This document shows positions 44,208 through 53,379 of a stretch of 64,000 bases of DNA, one piece after another. The notes below the pieces were generated by a model. That model searched no databases. It was not told the DNA's origin and was given only the letters and a program-made list of their open reading frames with translations. Each line of letters opens with the position of its first letter. The stretch's first letter is position 1. The translations under genes and the position numbers were made by a program. Source of the stretch: RPRI01 sp051233685 (GTDB taxonomy: Bacteria; Desulfobacterota; Desulfobacteria; Desulfobacterales; RPRI01); the NCBI RefSeq assembly GCF_051233685.1, contig NZ_JBAMMY010000206.1, positions 13,236 to 77,235 of the forward strand, read 5' to 3'.

Positions 44208-45557
44208 TTAGTGAGTAAAGGCAGGAAGATTTATTGTTCCTTCCAGTACGTGCTGGGGAATCAGTCCGACAATGGCGGGAAACTGTGAAGATGTTAACCC
44301 TATATTATTCAGTCTTAAGGGAATATCCCCTTTATCAAGAGATGCTAATTCCTGTCCTGCCTGGAATTTTGTCATCAACAAATCCGCCAGATAAACCACG
44401 TGGGCCAATTCGGGGCTCGCAGTTGCAAATTCCGGCTGGTGATGGTATCTGATCATATCTGTAAGAGTTTCATTTAATAACCAGCGTTCTCCCAGGAAAC
44501 CCCCGGCTTCGGAGTGGCTAATTCCGGCAATCTCTTTTTCAGCTTCATTAAGTTCTGCCATATCAATCTGTGTCCGCCGATAGAAAAGAGGATATGCAGA
44601 TGATATGTACTGATCCAGAACAACCTTTCCTATGTCGTGTAAAAGTCCGGCAGTATATGCTATCTCAGGTTTGACAATCCCGGTAAACTTGGCCAGTTCT
44701 TCGGCAATAACCGCTGTGCCGAGAGAATGGTGGAATAGCGCCCCTTTACACAGAGAATACCCTTGCAGTGGGTTTGAAAAATATAGTTCTATAGAAGCGG
44801 ATACAATTATTTTAAAAAGACGTTTTTCTCCTAATAAAGCAAGCGCGCGGTTAATGGAGGTTACTTTTTCCATTAAACCAAGATAAGATGAACTGCACAA
44901 TCTTAAAATTGCCGCAGTGATAACCTGATCTTTTTTGATGTCAAGGGCAACATCATCAATATTATAATTCCCATCGCTTATCATCTGTACAATTTTAAGG
45001 ATAATTTGAGGAATCGGTCTTACCATATTTATCGAATGAAGAATATCATCCGGTGCAGGGGTTTTAAAATCCTTATCCTTTTGCGGTGGTATATCCGCAA
45101 TAAGATTGATTGAACTATTTAATGATTTTAATTCAATACTCAGCCGATATCCAAACATTCCGCCGGTTTCGGACTGACAAACCGTTATAGATTCATCAGA
45201 AAGAATTTTCTGGACAATTTCGGAAGTTCTGCCGCCGATATTAAGATCGATATCTAATTGAGATATTGGCCCGATAAGGGCTCCTCCCGCCACACATGCT
45301 TTCATACGTTTTTTGTCTGCGCCTGCCTCGCATAAGGCATTAATGAAAATCGGCAGGCCGGTTTTCGCATAAATCAAGGGCTTTGTGTTTTCTCCGTATC
45401 CGGTCCATTCCGGAAGCAGCAGATGAATCAACCCACCTACCTTTGCTTCTTTATCCCAGATGGCGACCCCTATGCATGAGCCCAAACATGCTTCCAGAAT
45501 TATATTTTTTTCTTTGCTTACGACATAGTTGCCGGAAAAAACAAGCTGCTTTCTCAC
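44208..45557 (-). CDS. CheD-HDOD fusion protein
   Basis: A 449-residue chain joining two domains found as neighbours in the che operon. Residues 1-155 are CheD, with the catalytic Cys in LGSCIGVAIWD and His in GGLIHLLLPE. Residues about 170-449 are an HDOD domain (HSINMVRPIPQIILKI, AAILRLCSSSYLGLMEK, LLHDIGKVVLDQYI). CheD acts as a receptor glutamine deamidase, so this may be a second, regulated deamidase or a signalling decoy. It is convergent with the HD-GYP gene. I found no clear promoter upstream, although a 92-base gap separates it from the GGDEF gene. Confidence 0.92.
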   Translation of the reverse strand: MRKQLVFSGNYVVSKEKNIILEACLGSCIGVAIWDKEAKVGGLIHLLLPEWTGYGENTKPLIYAKTGLPIFINALCEAGADKKRMKACVAGGALIGPISQLDIDLNIGGRTSEIVQKILSDESITVCQSETGGMFGYRLSIELKSLNSSINLIADIPPQKDKDFKTPAPDDILHSINMVRPIPQIILKIVQMISDGNYNIDDVALDIKKDQVITAAILRLCSSSYLGLMEKVTSINRALALLGEKRLFKIIVSASIELYFSNPLQGYSLCKGALFHHSLGTAVIAEELAKFTGIVKPEIAYTAGLLHDIGKVVLDQYISSAYPLFYRRTQIDMAELNEAEKEIAGISHSEAGGFLGERWLLNETLTDMIRYHHQPEFATASPELAHVVYLADLLMTKFQAGQELASLDKGDIPLRLNNIGLTSSQFPAIVGLIPQHVLEGTINLPAFTH

Positions 45558-45649
45558 TATTATTATCCTTTATATTACGGCTTTTTAAAAAACTTACTAT
45601 TCTTAAGTGGTGCTGCATTCCTTTAGATTTATACTGCTTTGATATGATA

Positions 45650-47146
45650 TCAGGAAACCGAATAACTTCCTAAAGCTGAAAAACCTCCGTTGCAAGTAAT
45701 GGGAGAATATTCGTTTAGCAGCCGCTTCGTATTATAAAGTCTTGAGTCTGCCAAAGCGATTAGATCTTTAGCATTATCCATAAGTCCTAATTCACCAATT
45801 GCAGCAATGCCGTAGCTTATATTTCCCATAATCTTTTTCTGTTTCCACTCGAAGAAATCATGCTTAATAGAAGCTATAATTCTTTCTATAAGTACTTCTG
45901 CGTCTTTTGTTTTTGTATCTGGAAGAATTATTGCAAACTCGTCTCCTCCGTATCTGACTAATATATCGGTTTTTCTTAAGGAACTTTTTATACGGGTTGC
46001 CAGTTCAATCAGAACAAAATCTCCTGCCGGATGACCTAATGCATCATTAATGACTTTAAAGTCGTCTACATCAATCATTATCAGGGAAACTGATCTGCCG
46101 TATCTTCTGGCCTTTTGAAACTCGTTATCAATAAATTCTTTAAAACCCTTATGATTATAGACGCCTGTGAGACCATCCCTGATGCTCATATTTATAGCTC
46201 TTTGATATTTTTGCGCATTGTTTAGAGACATAACCAGGATATTTATAATAGTAGATAAAATTTCACTGTTTTTGTTTTTTAATTTTTGATTTTGTTTTGG
46301 AAGTATAACAAGTACTCCCAACGGACGTTTCCTATAGATTAAAGGCATAACCAAGTGATTGGATGATAAAATTGGAATATTTTCAACTTCTTTTCCCTCT
46401 GATGAGCAAACGGAAACCGAAACATCTTTAGTTAATATTTTTTCTCCTGTAATTGATGAGAATTTTTCGCAAATATCCTCCTTCATTTTATCTGCGGCGC
46501 TATTATCACTCAATATGCCCGGCAAATAGCATGAAAAATTCCAATCGTTTCCTATTCTATAAAGAACGGATATATTTTCAGAATCAATTATATTCAAAAA
46601 TCCGGCATTAATTATTTTAGAAAGAATACGTTTCCAGCTCAAATCATAGGCAACCTCATAGCTGAAGCGGTTGATAAAATCCAGTTTCTGATTCTTTTCC
46701 CTTAGAGCAATCTTTTCCTTCTTAAGTCTTTCATTTATATTTTTCTGTTTATCCATCATCGTCAGGATTTCGACAAAAGCCCTGCGGTTTTCCAGACCGT
46801 CTGCAAGCGTATCGCATATGCGTTGAGCAAGCTGGGACCGCGGAATAAATCCATAAACCCCTTTTCGGAGTATTTCTGCTATATTATCAGTACTGCTTTT
46901 TTTACCATAAAGAATCAAACATAATCCGGATTTATTTTCATGCAGTATATCTATCCACTTAGTAACTCTATCTTCCACAAAATCGTAGTCTGCAATAATA
47001 GCAGCATAATCGCCGGAAATAATTAACTCTTCAACATTACATGAATGTGTGTATGTGAAAATATCATATTTTTTAGAATCGAGCAGACCTCTGATATGAT
47101 TAAGATCAGTATCCCTGTTGCTGATAACAAAAATTTTTTCAACCAT
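45650..47146 (-). CDS. Diguanylate cyclase with pseudo-receiver and GAF-like domains
   Basis: A 498-residue protein. The N-terminal 120 residues look like a receiver but the acidic pair is missing (FVISNRDTD), so phosphorylation is doubtful. A coiled coil and a GAF-like region follow (about 165-320). The GGDEF domain (about 330-490) has the intact active-site RYGGDEFAI, DGLTGVYNHKGF, and an RxxD inhibitory site (RKTD) five residues before it, which predicts product inhibition by c-di-GMP. A sigma-54-like site lies about 115 bases upstream. It may feed c-di-GMP to the PilZ and MshEN-type modules in this window. Confidence 0.93.
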   Translation of the reverse strand: MVEKIFVISNRDTDLNHIRGLLDSKKYDIFTYTHSCNVEELIISGDYAAIIADYDFVEDRVTKWIDILHENKSGLCLILYGKKSSTDNIAEILRKGVYGFIPRSQLAQRICDTLADGLENRRAFVEILTMMDKQKNINERLKKEKIALREKNQKLDFINRFSYEVAYDLSWKRILSKIINAGFLNIIDSENISVLYRIGNDWNFSCYLPGILSDNSAADKMKEDICEKFSSITGEKILTKDVSVSVCSSEGKEVENIPILSSNHLVMPLIYRKRPLGVLVILPKQNQKLKNKNSEILSTIINILVMSLNNAQKYQRAINMSIRDGLTGVYNHKGFKEFIDNEFQKARRYGRSVSLIMIDVDDFKVINDALGHPAGDFVLIELATRIKSSLRKTDILVRYGGDEFAIILPDTKTKDAEVLIERIIASIKHDFFEWKQKKIMGNISYGIAAIGELGLMDNAKDLIALADSRLYNTKRLLNEYSPITCNGGFSALGSYSVS

Positions 47147-47258
47147 CTTAATTTCTTTTTAACTCCTTTACTAAGTGATCGTTTTTATGTTTTTCTTGAT
47201 CATGCAATAAATTCTTAATTATTCACAAATTGGGAATATCCAATGTTGTGAATAATTA

Positions 47259-47274
47259 AGCAACTATTATACCA
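47259..47274 (-). promoter_or_regulatory. Possible sigma-54 promoter of the diguanylate cyclase gene
   Basis: Minus strand TGGTAT-AATAG-TTGCT keeps the GG-N10-GC spacing but deviates at two -24 positions. Leader of about 100 bases. Confidence 0.5.
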
Positions 47275-47338
47275 ATTCAAAAATATTTAAAGATATCCTT
47301 TTCATTTCATAAATTATGCTATATAAATCTTTCTGTTA

Positions 47339-47354
47339 AGGCACCAATTATGCA
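47339..47354 (+). promoter_or_regulatory. Possible sigma-54 promoter of the J-domain gene
   Basis: AGGCAC-CAATT-ATGCA has GG and GC 10 bases apart, but the first T of both elements is replaced. About 95 bases before the start. Confidence 0.4.
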
Positions 47355-47448
47355 TATAATTCGAATGCTGAAAAATAATTAAGGCGCAAAACAAAAATTG
47401 TTTTATTAAATACTTTGAAATTATATCCTGTATCAAGGAGGGTGAATT

Positions 47449-48207
47449 TTGCCGATCGTTTTACATAAACAAGATATTTTAAATGCTTATAGCGTAATAT
47501 TCGGGCCAGCAGTGGGCGTTTCAATTAACACTATAATTGGCATCCCTCCAATGACGCTAAAAACCGCTTACCGGAAAAAAGCTCTTGAAACGCATCCTGA
47601 TCGTTATTTAATTGTAGGTAAAATGAAAAAAGAATTAAATGATCAATTTATTGAAGTTAGCCTGGCCTATGAAACGCTTCAAAAAGTATTGAATCATTTC
47701 AAACCATTAGCCAATAATGCCAGCAACAGCATTAATAAAGAAAATAAGACTAAATGTTCAGCTTCAAGTGATGGCGGTAAACCTGCCGATCATTTTTACA
47801 GAGGGCTTCTCCCAAAGCGTAAACTGCTGATAGGACAATTTCTATATTACTCAGGTATAGTATCATGGAAAACACTTATTGATGCATTGACCCGGCAAAA
47901 AATGCAGCGTCCTCCGGTTGGTCAGATAGCTATCAAATGGGGAATCCTCAGCAAAAACGATATACATGCTATACTGAAACAACGTTCTCTTGAGCAAAAA
48001 TATGATAAACGATTTGTTGAATATGCCTGCTCAAAGGGTTATTTGACTTCTTTTCAACGATTGGCGCTTCTTGGAAAGCAACGAAGTCTCCAGCGCCCCA
48101 TAGGTGAATTCTTTGTGGAAAAAGGGATACTGATGTCAATGGATATGGAAATATTGGTAAAAAAACTGCATTTACATAACCGCAAGGCTGCATTTAAGAA
48201 TAATTAG
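47449..48207 (+). CDS. J-domain protein with MshEN-like repeats
   Basis: A 252-residue protein starting at TTG, supported by AAGGAGGG about seven bases upstream. Residues about 20-85 form a J domain with the Hsp70-stimulating HPD motif (ALETHPDRYLIV). The C-terminal half has repeats of the MshEN type: IGQFLYYSGIVSWKTLIDAL, then VGQIAIKWGILSKNDI, later IGEFFVEKGILMSM. The first two are separated by five residues, as in c-di-GMP-binding MshEN domains, but the leading Arg is missing, so binding is uncertain. The pairing of a co-chaperone with these repeats is unusual. The gene is convergent with the zinc-ribbon gene. Confidence 0.8.
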   Translation: MPIVLHKQDILNAYSVIFGPAVGVSINTIIGIPPMTLKTAYRKKALETHPDRYLIVGKMKKELNDQFIEVSLAYETLQKVLNHFKPLANNASNSINKENKTKCSASSDGGKPADHFYRGLLPKRKLLIGQFLYYSGIVSWKTLIDALTRQKMQRPPVGQIAIKWGILSKNDIHAILKQRSLEQKYDKRFVEYACSKGYLTSFQRLALLGKQRSLQRPIGEFFVEKGILMSMDMEILVKKLHLHNRKAAFKNN

Positions 48208-48409
48208 AATATTGCCTTCCGGTATTAATGCTGTGCTGAAATTAATTTTTTTAACTGAAGTATTTGAAAACATAGTTACCGGCAGAACAAGGCAGAAGGA
48301 GTTTTTTTATTATCCGTATTTATGTCATATTGTTGACATCTGCCGACGGCTTATTGTCAATTCGGATCAATCTGACAAATTATTTGTCAACATAATTATT
48401 TCTGATTAT

Positions 48410-49927
48410 CTATTTTCTTCTCCGAACAACCCTCTTTCCGGCAGCTCTTTTAACCGGCAATTGGGAAGGGTTAGCTTTTTGGCCGGATTTGTCAATTATT
48501 GAAGTATATCTATCAGAAGTTCCATGCTCTATGTCTCCATTAATATCAATGGTATAATGGCATGTTGCTCTTGGGCATCGCAGCACCTTCTGCCCGTTGC
48601 TTAGAATGCTTTCAATAAGAAAATTATTGCTGCATTTCGGGCATGACTTGTAAACAGGTTTTCCCCAGCTGATAAAACTGCATTGTTTGTTGGAACATCT
48701 GAAGTACTCCTTATTCTTTAAGGTTAAATTTGAAATTACTTTCCCGGAGTTGCAAATCGGGCATTGCATTGCCAGCTCTTCTTCAAAAGCAGCGATCCGG
48801 TTTTCAACTATATCATCCTCACTTTCAAAGCTTTTAAGCGGGTTGTTTTCAACCCCTGTTCCATCAGATACAGGCAATGCGTCAGCATCTGACATCTTAT
48901 TGCGGATCTCTGTCGGAATTATTATTTTTTTATTTTCAGGTAATTCTTTCAAGCCGGTGGCTTTAGGTATATTGCTTTCTGTGTCAGGTTCAAAAGACTT
49001 TTCTGAATTTATACGTTCTGTGGTTTCGCTTCCGCGTGTATTGAGTTTCTTGTTATCAATTATCTCTTTTTTAATTAATTTTTCATCAGGAGATATTGCA
49101 TGTAAGTCTATTGGGGATTCCTCTGAATTATTTTTACCGGGTTCAATATTTTCTTTATCTTTAAAAGAAATTTCTTCGATTACTTTTACTTCTTTCTTCT
49201 TCGGCTCCGGTGTTATGCCGGGTTCTGAAAAAGGAGAATAAATTGACTTAATTAAATTTCCTGATCTGATAATACTGCTGTTATTATCGGTTCCAAATTT
49301 ATTTTTACTAGAAATTGATAGGTCCCGGGTATAGGACTCAGCTTTTTTATAATTTATATTTTTAGTACCCAAAAGTGGAGATCCGGCTTTTTTATGTTTC
49401 TGATTTTCCTTTTGTTGTTCCAGCAGAACCCCATGCAGTTGCAAAGTCTGATCAAATTGATTTAGAGCCAAAGCAAGATCTTTACGGCCTGATATTACTT
49501 CATCCATGGTCTGAATTATATAAGCCACAAGATTCATTCCGCACATCTTAGGATAAATACGGTCAAGCAGAAGAGTAACAGATTGTGTCAGTTTATTTAC
49601 ACAGATATGTTTATCATCATCAAGGCAAATGAATTCCTTTGCAATCAATTTTTCAAAAGCCATGTCAAGTTCAGCGCCGCTTTCCATGCCTAAGTCTGAT
49701 ACCTCATCAAATAATTTCTCCTTAGAAAAATTATTAAGACAAACCGGAAAATTATCCGCTTGGGCGGCAATCTGTTCCTGAATAAGTACCAGACAGGAAA
49801 GCTCCTGTAATTTAAAAGACAATCCGAAACTATCATAATGCGAATGTAATAGCTGTTTGATATGGCGGGTAAGAATCTCGTTAAATTTATTGTTAATAAC
49901 AGCCAAATCGCTATTTTTATTATCCAT
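48410..49927 (-). CDS. Unknown protein with C-terminal zinc ribbons
   Basis: A 505-residue protein that I do not recognise as a named family. The N-terminal 170 residues are helical with several Cys (AVINNKFNEILTRHIKQL). A long polar, Ser/Lys/Glu-rich linker follows (about 190-390). The end has two or three four-Cys zinc ribbons like those of topoisomerase I: CPICNSGK...CSNKQC, then CPKCSNNF...CPRATC. The tail is strongly basic (KRAAGKRVVRRRK). Nucleic-acid binding is plausible. It is third in an operon with a ParA-like ATPase and a 155-residue protein, behind a sigma-54 promoter. Confidence 0.75.
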   Translation of the reverse strand: MDNKNSDLAVINNKFNEILTRHIKQLLHSHYDSFGLSFKLQELSCLVLIQEQIAAQADNFPVCLNNFSKEKLFDEVSDLGMESGAELDMAFEKLIAKEFICLDDDKHICVNKLTQSVTLLLDRIYPKMCGMNLVAYIIQTMDEVISGRKDLALALNQFDQTLQLHGVLLEQQKENQKHKKAGSPLLGTKNINYKKAESYTRDLSISSKNKFGTDNNSSIIRSGNLIKSIYSPFSEPGITPEPKKKEVKVIEEISFKDKENIEPGKNNSEESPIDLHAISPDEKLIKKEIIDNKKLNTRGSETTERINSEKSFEPDTESNIPKATGLKELPENKKIIIPTEIRNKMSDADALPVSDGTGVENNPLKSFESEDDIVENRIAAFEEELAMQCPICNSGKVISNLTLKNKEYFRCSNKQCSFISWGKPVYKSCPKCSNNFLIESILSNGQKVLRCPRATCHYTIDINGDIEHGTSDRYTSIIDKSGQKANPSQLPVKRAAGKRVVRRRK

Positions 49928-49966
49928 ATATATTCCTAAAAAGTATGTATTTTAATAACATTAATT

Positions 49967-50434
49967 TTATATATCAGCCTCTGCAACATCAGCCGCAGCC
50001 TCTTCTATTCTTTGCTGTATGCTATTTGTATCCTGATTTTCAGCTTTATCGGAACTATCTGTTATTGCAGCGCTGTAATTATCTACATTCCCATGGTTGT
50101 CTTCACCGGAAAGATTATTATCAGGTATTGTATTTTGTCCGTTGAGATTCTTGCCGGATTCTTCCTCGCATTCGGGAGTTTTAACTAAAAGACAGTTTCC
50201 TTGTCTATCTAATAAAACAGTAAAATTGACCTTAACATCAAACTCCAGCCTGTAAGCCACCTGGTCATTATATACAACGATATCACCCTGTTTATATTCA
50301 ATATCATCACCAATATTCATCCGGTGCTGTTGCCTGAATATTTCTTCAACAGTGCCCCAGTCAAGATCACCGTTTATGGAATCTATCAGATCCTGCTCTC
50401 CGTTTTTTATGACTTCTTTATCTATTATTTTCAT
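49967..50434 (-). CDS. Hypothetical acidic protein in the ParA operon
   Basis: A 155-residue protein of unknown function. The first half (MKIIDKEVIKNGEQDLIDSI, DIVVYNDQVAYRLEFDVKVN) is likely a small folded domain with beta strands. The second half is acidic, Asn- and Glu-rich and probably disordered. There is no signal peptide or membrane segment. It lies between the ParA-like gene (25 bases) and the zinc-ribbon gene (39 bases), so it is probably a partner of one of them. The ParA partner slot often holds a small adaptor protein, which is a possible but unproven role. Confidence 0.7.
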   Translation of the reverse strand: MKIIDKEVIKNGEQDLIDSINGDLDWGTVEEIFRQQHRMNIGDDIEYKQGDIVVYNDQVAYRLEFDVKVNFTVLLDRQGNCLLVKTPECEEESGKNLNGQNTIPDNNLSGEDNHGNVDNYSAAITDSSDKAENQDTNSIQQRIEEAAADVAEADI

Positions 50435-50459
50435 ATATAAATTCTCCTTTATTATTATT

Positions 50460-51227
50460 TCATTTATCTTTTTGATATTGTCCCATTATTTCACAAGCCA
50501 GTTTAAGATAACTTCTTGCACCTGCGGATTTTATATCAGTCAAAAAAACAGGTTTACCATAAGCCGGAGAATCCTTTAACTCAGCACATATTGGGATAGC
50601 GGTTTCAAATATCTTGTTTTTAAATCGACGCCTTAATTCTTTTGCTATCAAAACAGAAGCTTTGTCCCGGGTATCAGTTTTTGTCAGAATTATCCGGTCT
50701 ATGTTATTATAAAGGCCGAATCCTTTTTTTATCATCTGAAATGTACCAAACAAATAGCCAACACCAGCAAGAGAAAGAAATTCACACGGTATGGTTACAA
50801 ACAGCGATTCAGCAGCAATAAAGGAATTTATCATCAGAATAACCGGTGTCTGGGGTGCATCGATAACAATGTAATCGTACTGATCTTTTACTTCTGCCAG
50901 AAGATTGCGCAAAATAAATTCTTTATTATTAACAGTTCCGGTTGGAAATCTGAAAAGATCCGATCCCCCCGGAATCAGGTCCGGGAACCCGGGCCCTTTT
51001 TTGATAATCAGTTTATCAACTTCTATTTTTCCTGTCATTCCCTGAAAAAGAGAATCTTTTATCTGCATACCTTTAACTCCCAAAGCTGTTGTTGCATGAG
51101 CAATTGGATCACAATCAACAAGCAAAGACTTTTTTTCGGCTATTGCAAATGCAGCCGATAGATTCATAGCTGTGGTAGTTTTCCCTGCACCATCTTTTCC
51201 GGCTGTTATGCAGATAATACGGCCCAT
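50460..51227 (-). CDS. ParA/MinD-like ATPase
   Basis: A 255-residue member of the ParA/MinD ATPase superfamily that positions cargo such as chromosomes, flagella or chemoreceptor arrays. The deviant Walker A is ITAGKDGAGKTTTAMNLS, followed by LLVDCDPIAHATTALG (A' motif) and YIVIDAPQTPVI (Walker B). No C-terminal membrane-targeting helix of the MinD kind is obvious, and there is no FlhF-like GTPase next to it. Leader and promoter are clear: sigma-54 site at 51265-51280, 27-base leader. No parB lies beside it, so plasmid or chromosome partition is unlikely. Confidence 0.9.
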   Translation of the reverse strand: MGRIICITAGKDGAGKTTTAMNLSAAFAIAEKKSLLVDCDPIAHATTALGVKGMQIKDSLFQGMTGKIEVDKLIIKKGPGFPDLIPGGSDLFRFPTGTVNNKEFILRNLLAEVKDQYDYIVIDAPQTPVILMINSFIAAESLFVTIPCEFLSLAGVGYLFGTFQMIKKGFGLYNNIDRIILTKTDTRDKASVLIAKELRRRFKNKIFETAIPICAELKDSPAYGKPVFLTDIKSAGARSYLKLACEIMGQYQKDK

Positions 51228-51264
51228 ATCAATAATTCCTCTGTATCTAAAATATGCAAATTAA

Positions 51265-51280
51265 CGCAAATAATATGCCA
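51265..51280 (-). promoter_or_regulatory. Sigma-54 promoter of the ParA operon
   Basis: Minus strand TGGCAT-ATTAT-TTGCG, GG and GC 10 bases apart. It stands back to back with the plus-strand site at 51298, 17 bases away. Confidence 0.75.
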
Positions 51281-51297
51281 TGCTTAATGCAATGTTA

Positions 51298-51313
51298 TGG
51301 TACGGACTTTGCT
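51298..51313 (+). promoter_or_regulatory. Sigma-54 promoter of the FGE-like gene
   Basis: TGGTAC-GGACT-TTGCT with correct spacing. The predicted start leaves about 19 bases before the GTG at 51343, including its AAGGAG, and so supports that start codon. Confidence 0.75.
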
Positions 51314-51342
51314 TAAATATGCAGGATAAAAAGGAGTTTAAT

Positions 51343-53340
51343 GTGAATGAAGTAATCACTTTAAAAGGCATTGAGCAGGCAATCGAGAGTCTTAACTATC
51401 GAAATAAAAATGCCCTCAAGTACAGACTTGCATACACTATCAGAGAGTATTATCATGATGACAGTTCTGTCGAAACCTTGAAAGAAATCGATTCAGACGA
51501 ATTGATCAGGCTATTGTGGAATGAAGAAAGCAATCCGGCCGCAATCAATAACAAGCGTAAAAACTTTAACAGCCTCAAATCTTCTATCAATACCGACCTG
51601 AAAAAACAATATGCCCAAAATAATAATCCGGAAGGAATAATTATTGGCCCGAACAATACTTTTTGCATGTCAGACGAAGCAAAAGACAATACGCTGAAAG
51701 CTTTTATAAATACAGTCCGTCATGAAGGGACAGTTAATCTGGATGAAGTATCTAAGGCCTTAAATGCAATTGATAAAATATTGTCAGATTCAGGAAAAAT
51801 TTCAAACGAAAATGCAGCAGATAACCTGAAAAAACTTGAAGAATTAAAAAACACGATACGGCTTATGTCGGAAAAATATGGCGGATTTAATCATGCAGGT
51901 TCTTCCGATTCAGTGCAAAATGATTTTAACAGTATATCCGCTACAGCTAAAGATTCAAAACAGGAGATTGCATCCGGAGCAGCAAGTGGAGATGGATTTA
52001 CTGAAACCGAAACAGCAAACAATACCGATGCCGGAAATAATCCTGAACTGCCGGAGGCTATAATTGATGAAACAACGGATGAGCAAATAGTTGAGCTGGA
52101 AGAAGGATATGAAATTATAGATGAAGACATAGAAGAAGTTGAGATTGAAACCAAAGAAGATGATAACAAGGAAAACACAGACGAACATATTGAAACGGCA
52201 ACACAAGATTCTTCCGGCCGGCTTCCTGGCAAATCAGGTTCTGAAACTGAATATGGCGGGAAAGAAAGTCCTGCAGGCGAATCCGGATTAAAAGGTGATT
52301 CTGATAAAGATGGAGCAGGTGGAGACGCTTTTGGCTCTACTTCTTCCGATATGGCAGAAGCAGTAGATGTCGTAGATGATGATGAACTTGAGATAATCGA
52401 AGAAATTGACACTGAAGATCTTGAAGAAAATGACGGGACAGTTGATAATGACGGGAATAACACCGGCAATAATTTTTACGAAACATTACAGGAAGAAGAA
52501 TATGACATCAGCGATGGCAAGCCCGGCAGCAAAAAAAATGACAAGCTTTTGGCTGAAGAATTCAACCATTCTCTTGCTGCTATGGATAAATACTTTAATC
52601 AATATATACTTATCCCTGGAGGCAATTATATTATCGGCAGCAGGCAGCCTAAAAGAAACGAATGCTTAGAAAGAAACATTAATCTGCCGGCTTTCTATAT
52701 GGGTAAATATCCTGTAACAAATGCACTATTTGAAGTATTTGCAGAGAAAACCGGTTATAAAACGACTGCTGAAAAGCGTGGTTATGGGAAGGTATACTTT
52801 GGGCGTTATGAAAAAACACTTGACGGACAAACTGGTATGGGAAAACTTATTTTTAATGCTACAACTACTTATAAAACTATTGAAGGTGCCTGTTGGTATC
52901 AACCATGCGGACCAAAAAGCACAATACACAGAAAACGAAATCACCCCGTAGTTCAGGTCAGCTTTGAGGATGCCATGGCTTTTGCTGCCTGGACCGGCAA
53001 AAGGCTGCCTACAGAAAACGAATGGGAAGCGGCATCCAGAACCGATAAAGGTTATTCATTTCCTTGGGGTGAAAGTTTCAGGAAAGAAGCCTGTAACGTA
53101 GAAGAAAGTTCCATATGCGGAACAAGCCCTGTAGACCTTTACCGGGAGTTTGAAAATGGTTTTGGAATAGCAGATACTCTGGGCAATGTTTTCGAATGGA
53201 CTACAAGCCGTTTAGAGAAATTCATGGTAGTAAAAGGAGGTTGCTGGATCTCAGGAAATGATATAAAGCTTTTTACACGATTCCAAATTGAACCGGATAA
53301 TCACTCAAATATACTGGGTTTCCGATGTATAGCTTATTAA
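51343..53340 (+). CDS. Formylglycine-generating-enzyme-fold protein with acidic linker
   Basis: A 665-residue protein. I choose GTG 51343 (AAGGAG at six bases and the sigma-54 promoter just upstream) over ATG 51280, which lies before the promoter. The N-terminal part (1-120) is helical with IEQAIESLNYRNKNALKYRL. A very acidic low-complexity linker spans about 200-410. Residues about 421-665 are an FGE/SUMF1 fold: LIPGGNYIIGSRQ, YMGKYPVTNALFEVF, VVQVSFEDAMAFAAWTGKRL, TENEWEAASR and LGNVFEWTTSR. The active-site Cys pair of true FGE is not evident by eye, so it is more likely a binding or structural domain than a sulfatase activator. No sulfatase gene is nearby. Confidence 0.88.
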   Translation: MNEVITLKGIEQAIESLNYRNKNALKYRLAYTIREYYHDDSSVETLKEIDSDELIRLLWNEESNPAAINNKRKNFNSLKSSINTDLKKQYAQNNNPEGIIIGPNNTFCMSDEAKDNTLKAFINTVRHEGTVNLDEVSKALNAIDKILSDSGKISNENAADNLKKLEELKNTIRLMSEKYGGFNHAGSSDSVQNDFNSISATAKDSKQEIASGAASGDGFTETETANNTDAGNNPELPEAIIDETTDEQIVELEEGYEIIDEDIEEVEIETKEDDNKENTDEHIETATQDSSGRLPGKSGSETEYGGKESPAGESGLKGDSDKDGAGGDAFGSTSSDMAEAVDVVDDDELEIIEEIDTEDLEENDGTVDNDGNNTGNNFYETLQEEEYDISDGKPGSKKNDKLLAEEFNHSLAAMDKYFNQYILIPGGNYIIGSRQPKRNECLERNINLPAFYMGKYPVTNALFEVFAEKTGYKTTAEKRGYGKVYFGRYEKTLDGQTGMGKLIFNATTTYKTIEGACWYQPCGPKSTIHRKRNHPVVQVSFEDAMAFAAWTGKRLPTENEWEAASRTDKGYSFPWGESFRKEACNVEESSICGTSPVDLYREFENGFGIADTLGNVFEWTTSRLEKFMVVKGGCWISGNDIKLFTRFQIEPDNHSNILGFRCIAY

Positions 53341-53379
53341 AAAGGACTTAGTTTGGGTTTTTGCAAATCCATCGATTAT

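Larger units (their letters stand above)
47147..47448. other. Divergent promoter region between GGDEF and J-domain genes
   Basis: About 300 AT-rich bases. Two sigma-54-like sites are visible, one on each strand (47259 and 47339). Nothing else was recognised. Confidence 0.6.

Noticed and set aside
51280..51342. Longer start of the FGE-like protein at ATG 51280
   Set aside because: The predicted promoter lies downstream of this codon, while GTG 51343 has a good ribosome site.
51891..52469. Long Ser-rich reading frame opposite the FGE-like gene
   Set aside because: It is the reverse reading of the Glu/Asp-rich linker codons; it has no ribosome site or family signature.
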